This document shows positions 21,643 to 30,937 of a stretch of 64,000 nt of DNA, one piece after another. Source of the stretch: Larix kaempferi (Eukaryota; Streptophyta; Pinopsida; Pinales; Pinaceae); the NCBI GenBank assembly GCA_027924585.1, contig BSBM01000917.1, positions 8,237,501-8,301,500 of the forward strand, given 5' to 3'. Each line of letters begins with the position of its first letter. Position 1 is the first letter of the stretch. The translations under genes were made by a program, and so were the position numbers. The notes under the pieces were generated by a model. It saw only the letters and a list, made by a program, of their open reading frames with translations. It did no database searches and had not been told where the DNA came from.

Positions 21643-23234
21643 TGTAATGTACCAACTAGGATTAGTGATACAAAAACTTTCTTCTACACAGAATTAATTA
21701 AAAACAATGTTTTTGGAAGCTAGTTTGATTGGGGGGGGGTAGGATCAAAGGATCTAGATGGATGGAAGGCTATGATATATTTTAATACCTATTAAAAAAG
21801 TACCAGGACCATTTATGTTTCAATATCATCCTAGATGAACTCCTCCAATGCTTCTGGGCACCCAATATATGCAAACTAGTATTGGTCTAAACTCTGACTG
21901 GAAGATAGGGATGAGTATTTATGAATCAGAGAGGCTAATAAAAATAAAATATTAGTCAATATACACTCATATATAAATCCAGAAATTTTATTAAATATCT
22001 GATAAATATTTACAAAAAGATGAGTAAATTAACATTCTAGGATTGCATAGCTAGTAAAATTCAGGAGCTTCCAAACATAAAAGGAAGGCTCACAAATTCC
22101 TCTTATCAGAAATGGATTGGATTATAAAACATTTAATATAAAATATGGAATATAAATGAGCTCATTTGAATCTATTTTCATTCATCTACCATAAGCATTC
22201 TGAAAACTAGTCAAAATCTAGGCAATTCTAGAGGGGGTGGAGAAATTGAAGAAAATATCAGAATTATGCAATAAGAAATGTAATGAATGATATCCGAGAT
22301 TAATATTAACTATTATTACATCATATCAGATCCGTGAGAATCAATGGCTTTATCACATCTTGATTCCATAGCATTCTTGAGAAGATATAAGAGAGAAGAA
22401 GAGAAGAATTGGAATTCTGACTAGAAGGACTCACTGTGGTTCCTTCAACAATTCATATGAGCAAGAATTTTTCTGTAGATGTCTTCATAAAACCTGCATA
22501 AAAGAGTCTTCAACAACAACAAAATTTAATGGTCTTCAATGGTCTTCAACTGGATCTTCAATTGGAACATAACTGAGTAGAATGGTAACAATTGGGGCAC
22601 ATCACCCAACTGAGATTAGAGGCACATCCTCCAATCACGAGAAGCTTCATTTCTATCAAATTCATAAACAAAATAATCCAAAATTTCCTAATAGATATCT
22701 CTCTCTTTCGTTTATAGAATGAATGACCCGTTGGCTAAGTCATCTCCCCCTGTGAGAGAAGGTCACCTCCACTAGTGGACCCTCATGATTTGGCTTGGAA
22801 TTTCCTACTTTTGTATTAGCTTTGTCTTTATTTCCTGCTTTATCCTGTTTCCTGCTTTATCCCGCTTTCCTGTTTTATCCTGATTTTCCTGCTTTATCCT
22901 GATTTTATCCCGATTTGCTGCTTTTAGCATGTTTTTGACCATTTTTAGCAATTTCCATCCTCCTTGTTAAAATGGCCTCTCTAATTCACCCTCCTTAGCT
23001 TAGCTCATTATTTCTAATCCAAATGTTAGTAATTAGAAATAAAATTACTCAAACCAACTAATTAATTATTCCAAAGTGCATATTCTGGAATTTAATTAAT
23101 TAAATGCCTCCAAACCAAAATTGATCCCCTAGAATAATTTAATTCTTTTCCTAGTACTATTGGCATCACTAATTAAACATTTTAATGCTTATTACCTAGT
23201 GACATAGACCTTGTCAATATTTGGGGACATGACA
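21643..23234 (-). repeat. E4 3' LTR, 1592 bp
   Basis: Ends TGTCATGTCCCCAAATATTG and GTACATTACA on the minus strand. Near 22835-22925 it contains several ttcctgctttatcc units of 16-19 bp; the right LTR has a different number of these (38945-39075), so this part changes by slippage. Confidence 0.88.
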
Positions 23235-24478
23235 TTCCTCCCTGCCAAAAATTTGGTTGTCCTCAAGCAAGATATCCCAAGAGGTCCATCATGCTTTTGC
23301 TGCACTACTCTGATCATAACCACATCTCCAAAGAAAATATCCACTACATATGTAATTGAGCATGCCTACTTTTATCCAAGTGAAGCAACTGGAAAGTGTG
23401 CCAAGATCCCATATAAATATCATAAATTCAAAGATACTCCTACTATGAAAACTATGAGTCCATCCAAAGAGGTATTCCCCATGTAGGGAACTAAAACCAA
23501 GTGCAACATAGATGAATTGATGTAAAAGAGGGTTGGCTTGCTCCATCATGCCAACATACAAACAATTGCTCCAAAGACAAGCAATTCCAGGATCCCATTG
23601 CTTGTATGACACTCCCATGGATCGGAATACCATCCAACAAAATCTACCAGGAAAAAGAATGCCTGGATCCCACTGCTTCAACTGCAAGTTTCCAAGTAGC
23701 AATGTCATGTGTAGAAAACTGTCATCCCATGGAATACCAGGATCCCACTGATAATAATGCATATCACCAAACATTAGTAACAAGAAAAAATCATCATCAT
23801 ATTAAATGCTAGGAAGGATGAAAACATCATACCACCACATTGGAAAATTATCCTTTCCAATGCAACCCTGAAACTTTGAGGGCCCCTCAATCAAGATATG
23901 CAACTCTCCATGGCAGGACCCAAACAAGGAAATACTACGCACCACCAATATGCCTCCAAAGAGTGAGGCCAAACCTCATCAATTCTTTTCACTCCAACAA
24001 GAAAGTTATCATGTGCCCAATTCACACAAGAATAAAAAATGTCATCACTGTAGCTCAAACGCCAAGGGTGGAATTCCCTTATCCAATCATGAGAAAGATA
24101 GGCATCATACGAACACCAAAAATGACTCATCAACTACTCACAAGTAAAATATGATGAATACAATGACAAAACACAAGTGCAAGTAGAACCCATGCCCTTA
24201 GGGGTATATATCTCCAATGAAGTGTCATGGCTCAACTCTCCGCGACAGGATCCAAAAGACAAACATGTACTATCCCAATGGCTCAACTCTCTGCCACTAG
24301 TTCCACTCAAGTGGAAAGAATGTGTGTTGCATACCTCCATCAAGTATTTACTCATCCTATCAGTGGATGAACAAACACTCACCAAATCATGTCCAAGTAA
24401 GGAGGTTGTGGCTTCTCCAAGTTCATATCTCCAATAGCTCACCAACTTCCTTTGGAAGCTCGTTTATTTAGTTGTCTT
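23235..24478 (-). other. E4 3' internal region with 75-bp repeats
   Basis: A purine tract (GGCAGGGAGGAA, minus, 23235-23246) marks the PPT. The motif cc(a/t)ggatccca begins at 23587, 23662 and 23737, a 75-bp period; because 75 is a multiple of 3, the minus frame 23289-23783 shows QWDPGI every 25 residues. Related gcaggaccc / acaggatcc motifs recur near 23911 and 24246. No known domain is present; frames 23891-24133 and 24134-24445 are unassigned. Confidence 0.45.
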
Positions 24479-25447
24479 TCACCTACCATTTGCATAAATT
24501 TTTCTACGAGGAGACTCCATGTGGAACATGTAATATTCCACCCAGTCCATGTGTGGATGAATGGTATCTAATGGAAACAATATATACCTATGATACTGAT
24601 AAAAAAACATATCAATGTCAAAGGCATTAAAAATTTTACATAGAAAAAAATTACCTCCTAGAGTCTTCAACTTTGTGGTGCATCTATCCATAGATGGAAA
24701 AAAATATCTGCTACTTGATTCCAAGCATATGAAATAAAGATCATGGATGTTGAGATGAATATGATCCTTTTCCAAACCCCATGGATTGACCATCAAGTCA
24801 TCCAGAATGGCTGTGGGAGCCTCTTTCTCCTCTTGGGGTACTATCAAGAAAAATCCTTTCACCCAATTCTCATCTTCAAGTGATGTGACTGAAACCGAAG
24901 TGTGGTGTGAAAGAGAATTAAACAACTCTTTGTAGCAATTATCCACCAAGCATGTGTATCTATGTACCTCATCATCATGGGCTGATCCATCAAATGTGAG
25001 ACCATGTGTCTCCTCCAAAATTATGCATCTCTCATCATGAGGTAATTCATAATCTCTTTGAAACAAGGCAAGTTCTTGGTTACCTTCTTGCTTGATTTCA
25101 ACCCTCTCAAGCACATTCAAATCAACATGCTCCTCATGTTCCACCATCACATGAGATTCCTCCATAGATATATGAAAATCATCAACCAAAAGGGAATGGT
25201 TGATTGGAACATAGGAGGGAATATGAGATCTTAGAAACTCTTGCTGAAGTTGCTCTACTTGCATCTGAGATTCCAAGAGAGTACTTTGAGTACTTCTTAA
25301 AGAATCTTGGGTGGATTCCAAATCATATGAGATATTTTCAAGCTCTTCTTCATTCTTCAATAATGCATCATGATACAATCCTGAAAGATCAAACAAATAA
25401 TCTCTGTCAGAAAGCAATTGTGAAAATTTACCTTTGATGTTTGTCAT
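24479..25447 (-). CDS. E4 ORF1, 322-aa coiled-coil protein of unknown family
   Basis: The ATG at 25447 lies about 100 bases after the PBS, the normal place for gag. Residues about 30-75 form a probable coiled coil (NEEELENISYDLESTQDSLR and the next heptads). The middle is acidic and His-rich, with VDLNVLERVEIKQEGNQEL. The C-terminal third is aromatic-rich and ends MESPRRKIYANGR. There is no zinc knuckle and no gag, protease or RT motif that I know. The frame is fully open in a pol-less element, which suggests recent origin or selection. It may be a divergent gag-like protein or a captured host fragment. Confidence 0.6.
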   Translation of the reverse strand: MTNIKGKFSQLLSDRDYLFDLSGLYHDALLKNEEELENISYDLESTQDSLRSTQSTLLESQMQVEQLQQEFLRSHIPSYVPINHSLLVDDFHISMEESHVMVEHEEHVDLNVLERVEIKQEGNQELALFQRDYELPHDERCIILEETHGLTFDGSAHDDEVHRYTCLVDNCYKELFNSLSHHTSVSVTSLEDENWVKGFFLIVPQEEKEAPTAILDDLMVNPWGLEKDHIHLNIHDLYFICLESSSRYFFPSMDRCTTKLKTLGGNFFLCKIFNAFDIDMFFYQYHRYILFPLDTIHPHMDWVEYYMFHMESPRRKIYANGR

Positions 25448-25550
25448 TGACTTCCATGACTGTATTTAGTTTTATAGATGCAACTTGAAAATAGTTCAGA
25501 GATATTTCTTCATCTGAGATTTAAATTACATAGGCTGAGCCAAGGAAAGT

Positions 25551-25562
25551 GCTCTGATACCA
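25551..25562 (-). other. E4 primer binding site
   Basis: gctctgatacca (TGGTATCAGAGC on the minus strand), separated from the right LTR by one base. Initiator tRNA-Met primer, as in its neighbours. Confidence 0.88.
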
Positions 25563-25563
25563 A

Positions 25564-26005
25564 TGTAATGTACCAACTAGGATTAGTGATACAAAAACTT
25601 TCTTCTGCACAAAATTAATTAAAAACAATGTTTTTGGAAGCTAGTTTGACTAGGGGGGGTAGGATCAAAGGATATGGATGGATGGAAGGATATGATATAT
25701 TTTAATACCTCTGCACAAAGTACTAGGACCATTTATGTTTCAAGATCATCCTGACTAAACACTACTCCAATGCTTCTAGGCACCCAGTATATGCAGACTA
25801 GTATTGGTCTAAGATCTGACTGGAATATAGGGATGAGTATTTATGACTCAGAAAGAATAATAAACAAAAAATATTAGTCAAGATACAGTCATATATAAAT
25901 CCATCAAGTTTAAGAAATATCTGAGAAATATTTACAAAAATATGAGTAAATTAGCATTCTAGGATTTCATAGCTAGTAAAATTCAGGAGCTTCCAAACAT
26001 GAAAG
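25564..26005 (-). repeat. E4 5' LTR, part next to PBS
   Basis: Matches 21643-22080 of the left LTR, from tgtaatgtaccaactagg to ccaaacat-aaag, where it is interrupted by E5. The last five bases, gaaag (26001-26005), are one copy of the E5 TSD. Confidence 0.9.
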
Positions 26006-27023
26006 TGACGCAAGGTTCCTTCGCAAAGGTTCTTGCTTAATGATTACACACAACACACGCGTTCACATAAACAAGATGTAAATACGATTCCAGAAGCTGG
26101 ATTCTATTACTTCAAATCAATCGGTTACAATGCAAAATGCAAGGAATGTAAACAACTAACTATGTCGGTATTAGCCTTACAATACATAAGGAACTGTGTG
26201 CTATCTCAGTGTGTTGATCTTCACCCTCTCTTGGTTCACTACGGAACTCTGAGATATGGATCGATCTTCTCATGCTCTATAGATGTGTGACTCCCCTGTC
26301 CAATATACAAAACCTTCTCTTGAGCTCTGCTCTTTCGATCCTCTGCTGATCGAATTCTGCCAAGTCCTTTGCCAAGTGATCCAATTGATCCAAACTCCCT
26401 GGCCTTCTATTTTGCTGCTATGCATCGCGAGACACACTTCCTCTTCCCGACGACCTCCCTTGATCCTGCAGACCTACAATTTTCAGCGCCTCTGCCATGC
26501 TGCACAATCTCCACCTGTGATGACATCTATCACGATCCCAACCACCTACAATAACTACTAATAAATTCCTTAGCAACCCCGAACGACTGCCAAGTACTCT
26601 CCTTGACTTTCTGCGCGTCCTTCTGACATTGCTACAATAGTCGGTCTTATCACTTCCTCGACCATACTATCTTCCATCAGCCTTCGACATACCTGTCGGC
26701 TTCCCTTCCACGCTCTCAGGCTTCGCCAGTTCGCCCCTTCCTCCTCACTTGGATCATACCCAAACTTGTAAAAGTCGTAGTTCAACAACATGTCGGCCCT
26801 CGATGTCTCCGCTGCAACTCTGTCATCTGTCGACCTTTGACATGTCGAATCTTTACCTTCAACACTTATGTCGATCATTCGATCAAATGATCCTGCCCGA
26901 CTCATTGACCTCGACAACCAATATTCTCTTCCGCATCAATGGTCGTCGGCACTCCCTCTGGTCGACCCTCTTCATGTCGATCATCTTCAACTGTTCTGCC
27001 TAGGCCCCGATGCTCCTACATCA
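26006..27023 (-). repeat. E5 3' LTR, 1018 bp
   Basis: tgacgcaaggttccttcgc ... gctcctacatca on the plus strand. Compared with 37191-38209 it shows many scattered substitutions, so E5 is much older than E6. It is rich in tgtcga and gtcgac motifs. Plus frames such as 26868-27227 are not supported by any match. Confidence 0.9.
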
Positions 27024-28300
27024 GAATCCCGAGGTGAAAAAGAACTTGAATTCTCCGTCAATATACTGAAATCTTCTTTGGAAATCCATGTCGCTTCCTA
27101 CAACTCATCGTCTTTCCATCGCACTAAATATTCCTTCCTTCGTGAATTGTGCATACGCCCGACTTCGCGTTCCTCTATTATTTATGTGATTTCCTCCTTG
27201 TGTCGATTTGGAATCTGCACCGTCTAGTCGATGTTTGACACTTCCGCGCTTCCACTGCTTGAACCTTATTCAAACTTGTATAGATCTGAGACATTGAACG
27301 TTGGTGAAATCCTCAAGTCCTTCGGCAGCTCGAACACATAAGCGTTGTTTGAAATCTTCTTCAAATTATTACATGGTCCAATCTTCTTCAGCTTCAACTT
27401 ATTATATGTTCATGTCGGAAATATCTCCTTCTGCAAATGTGCATAAACTAAGTTTCCCTCGCTGAACGACTGTAGCCTCTTCTTCCTGTCAGCTCTCAAC
27501 TTATATGCTGCATTACTCTTTTCTATGCGCTTTCGCACATCTTCATGCACTTCTTTCATACACTTTGCGAATGATTCTGCATCCGCGCTGTTCCTGATTT
27601 TCGTCGGTAACTCGACCAAATCCACCACTCCATGTGGGATTCTTCCTTGAACAATTTGGAATGGGCTCAAACCTGTCGACCGATTCAGAGAATTGTTATA
27701 TGCAAAATCCGTTTGTGCCAACACATTCTCCCACTACTTGGGTCTGTCGGCCATCAAACACCGTATAAGGTTTCCCAAACTTCTATTTACCACCTCAGTC
27801 TTTCCATCTGTCTGCGGATGATATGCCGAGCTAAACTGCAACCTCATGTCCAATTTCTTCCATATGGTTCTCTAGAAATGTCCCATAAACTTGGTATCTC
27901 TGTCTGATGTGATACTCTTCGGAAACCCATGCAATCTGACTACATCCTTGAAGAATAATACAACAATTCATGTGGTGTCACTTGTCTTCCGACATGGAAT
28001 AAAGTGTGGCATCTTCAAAAATATGTCGACTACAATAAATATTGAGTCGCTTCCTTGTTGTGTCTTTGGAAATCCTAGCACAAAATCCATGCTCAGGTGC
28101 TCCCATGGGGTATCCAGTATAGGTAATAATGTATACAACCCCGTATTCTGACTTCTTCCTTTTTCCAACTGGAAAACTTGACACTATCGTACCCACTTCC
28201 CGACATCTATCGTTATTCCTGGCCAATAATACTTCTCTTCGACCAATTCGTTGGTCTTGTCGATGCCAAAATGACCCGCTAATCTGACGCTATGCAACTC
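27024..28300 (-). pseudogene. E5 integrase, core to C-terminal tail
   Basis: From 5' to 3' on the minus strand: the core start [20 protein letters not shown] with [20 protein letters not shown] (27968-28168), then TDFAYNNSLNRSTGLSPFQI and RKRIEKSNAAYKLRADRKKR (27410-27724), and a tail with [20 protein letters not shown] and DLYKFE near 27260-27350. This order and the ISPTFNV tail are typical of chromoviruses. Frames are broken several times, and no chromodomain is recognised. A non-coding 220 bp separates the tail from the LTR. Confidence 0.82.
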
Positions 28301-29893
28301 TCACATTAGGTTCTCTCTTACAGATCCTATAGGAATACACAACTGTTGTCCCTTGAATAGGTATCCCTCTTGGATAAAATAATCCAAGTATGGAGTTCTG
28401 TCAACACTCCACGGTTCACAAAAAGCTTCCCATGCTTTCGCAAAATCCCCGTCGATCGCATACTCTACCTTCACCGACTCTATTTTTGTTTCCTGAACTG
28501 TCGTCGTGTTCAACAATGCAACTCTTCGACTCAGCGCATCGGCAACCTTGTTCGACTTGCCCGAATTATGTTGCAACATGAAAGTATATCCCTACAGGAA
28601 CTTGACCCATTTCATGTGCCGCTGATTCAACTTTGACTGAGTATTCAGATACCTCAATGCTTGGTGATCGTTGTACAACACAAACTCCTTGGGAAACAAA
28701 TAATGCCTCCAATTCTTCAATGCTTGGACAATAGCCTAGAACTTCTGGTCATAGACTGAATATTTCCACTTCGCATCATCCAAATTCTCACTAAAGAATG
28801 CAATTGGTCGGCCTTCTTGGCTCAACACTACTCCAATTGCCATTCCACTCGCGTCGCAATCAACCTGGAAAACTTTGTTGAAATATGGGAGCACTAACAC
28901 TGGGATCTCAGTGACGTTTTCCTTCAACTTGTCGAAATATCATTGGGAAACTTCCGTCCACTTAAACTCCCCCTTTCGCATGCACTCTGTCAAAGGTGCA
29001 CAAATACGATTGAATCCCCGAATGAAATTCCTATAGAAGCTGGCAAGTCCATGGAATCTCATTACTCCAGTCACACTTGTCGGTTCCGGCCAATCCAATA
29101 TTTCCTTCACCTTCTCTGGATCCATCACCAACCCTTTACTTGAGATTACAAATACCAAGTACACCAGTTCTTCCTTCATGAAGAAACACTTTTGTAGGTT
29201 CACCATTAGCTTCTTTTCCTGCAACTTCTGCAATACTTTTCAAATGTGCCCCAAGTGTTCTGTCTTGGTTCGACTAAATATCATGATGTCATCTAGATAT
29301 ACTATAATGAACTTACCCAAGAATGGCTTCAGTACCTCATTAATCAATCTCATGAATGTACTGGGTGCATTAGTCAATACGAACGACATAACTAACCACT
29401 CATACAACCCTTCCTTCGTCTTGAATGCTATCTTCCATTCATCCCCTTCTCTAATCTGAATCTGGTGATAATCGCTCTTCAGGTCAATATTTGTGAAGTA
29501 CTTCGCTCCACTCAGGAAATCCATCAAGTTGTCCAATCTAGGAAATGGAAACTAGTACTTGATCATGATCTTGTTGATGGATCTGGAGTCTGTACACATC
29601 CTCCATTCTCCACCTTTCTTCAACGCTAATACAGCTGGTACCATGCATGGACTCAGACTTTCTCTGATCAATGCCCTATCCAACAACTCTTGCACCTGTC
29701 GATTGGGTTCCCGACCTTCTATCGGAATCATCCTATGCGATTTCTTGTTTGGAAGACTCGACCCTGGAATCAAGTTGATCTGATGGGATATGCTTCTCGT
29801 CAGTGGAAATCCCATCAGTGCCTCGTCGACTACTATGCTTTGAAACTTGTCAAGCATCCTTTTGACTTCGACCATAATCTTTTCCATTGTCAA
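28301..29893 (-). pseudogene. E5 reverse transcriptase and RNase H
   Basis: Four frames in order: 29893-29552 (LPNKKSHRMIP, VPAVLALKKGGEWRMCTDSR), 29536-29240 ([20 protein letters not shown], then the catalytic [11 protein letters not shown]), 29233-28940 (MKEELVYLVFVISSKGL, MRFHGLASFYRNFIRGF) and 28927-28736 (RNase [35 protein letters not shown]). 28579-28301 completes RNase H (SNKVADALSRR) and starts the integrase zinc region. Both catalytic Asp of RT are kept, but stops and shifts separate the frames. Confidence 0.9.
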
Positions 29894-30123
29894 CCCCTAG
29901 ACACATGTCCCTTTCAGAATGATAGCAAAACATACAGACTACTTTTCCTCTTTCACGAGGAATTCTTTCGCTGAACACATCAGCACTCGCTTCTCCCAAA
30001 ATTTGCTCTCAACTTTCCTATAGTCGGTTTGTTCCTACGGCTTTGGCTTCGGCTTCAGAGTCCTTTGCATGCCATTCTTCCATACTGTGACGTTTTGACT
30101 CGACCATCATAGATCATCTTCCG
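29894..30123 (-). other. E5 protease-RT linker, right up to E6
   Basis: Degenerate coding-like DNA with KPKP-type codons near 30040-30060, in the place of the protease-RT linker. It ends with ttccg (30119-30123), the first copy of the E6 TSD. No motif can be assigned. Confidence 0.5.
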
Positions 30124-30767
30124 TGTTAGAAAAACAGGATCGCAGAGCAATAACAATAAACAGAAATGCAAATACAATCACACATACACATTTCAAGAGA
30201 GACACAGATATATCGTGGTTCACCCAACTTGGGCTACGTCCACACTGAATTTGCCAGTCCTTATTATTATTACCGTCCAGCAAGTCGAAGGGATACAACC
30301 TGCAGCACAACCGCTGCACTTCCTCTTCTCTGTTTTACAGTCTCTCTCCAGATCTCAAAGATCTTTACAATGCATAAAACCTAATACATCAACCCTAGCC
30401 GTATTACAATGTCCTTCTTTTATAAGGGAAATACAATGGGAAAATACCACGGGATACCCAAAACCATGGGCCCGCAAAACAGCTGGCAAAAACAGCCCCA
30501 AAAATTTCCTTCGGGGGCGTTGCCCCCGAACCCCCATTTCTCAGGGGCGCTGCCCCCGAACCCCCGCCGGGGGACCGCTAGCCCCCGGACCCCCCCAGCC
30601 AGGGGGGATGGTCCCCCCTGGAACCCCGTGGGGGGGCGATGCCCCCCCACACCCCCCCCGCTGGGGTGAGTGTACAGTCCACCTACATATCATATAGAAC
30701 TGGGGTTACAAACACGGCTAATACAATTTCATCTTTGAGACTAGAAGATCTGGCTCCACAACCAACA
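30124..30767 (-). repeat. E6 3' LTR, 644 bp
   Basis: Ends TGTTGGTTGTGGAGCC and GTTTTTCTAACA on the minus strand. TATAAAAG (minus) lies at 30417-30424. A GC-rich row of hairpins occupies 30508-30660. The purine-rich CCAAGTGGGAGATT just outside (30768-30781) is the likely PPT. Confidence 0.95.
30508..30660. repeat. GC-rich hairpin cluster in E6 LTR
   Basis: Inverted repeats follow each other: TTCGGGGGC-GTT-GCCCCCGAA (30510-30530, 9-bp stem), GGGGC-GCT-GCCCC (30544-30556), CCGGGGG-8 nt-CCCCCGG (30567-30588), CCAGGGGGGA-TGG-TCCCCCCTGG (30599-30621, 10-bp stem) and GTGGGGGGGC-GAT-GCCCCCCCAC (30628-30650, 10-bp stem). The same cluster is in the other LTR at 35193-35345. It lies inside the LTR, downstream of nothing coding, in otherwise AT-rich DNA. 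Confidence 0.9.
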
Positions 30768-30937
30768 ATCTCCCACTTGGAGACTGATCACAACAACTCC
30801 ACCGCTGCTGCACTTGCTGGACTTGGACTTGGCAAATTTCTCCTCTTCACCTTCATGCTAGAAGGCCAACTGAAACCGAGCACGAACTCAGTTTCTCTCT
30901 GGTCACTACCTTTGTGAACATGTCTGCAGGATTCTGG

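Noticed and set aside
26868-27227. 119-codon plus frame over the E5 LTR
   Set aside because: It is antisense to the element, partly outside the LTR, and not kept in the second LTR.
30409-30697. Proline- and glycine-rich frames in E6 LTRs (also 35089-35382)
   Set aside because: They arise from the GC-rich hairpins on both strands and in both LTRs. No start context or conservation supports them.
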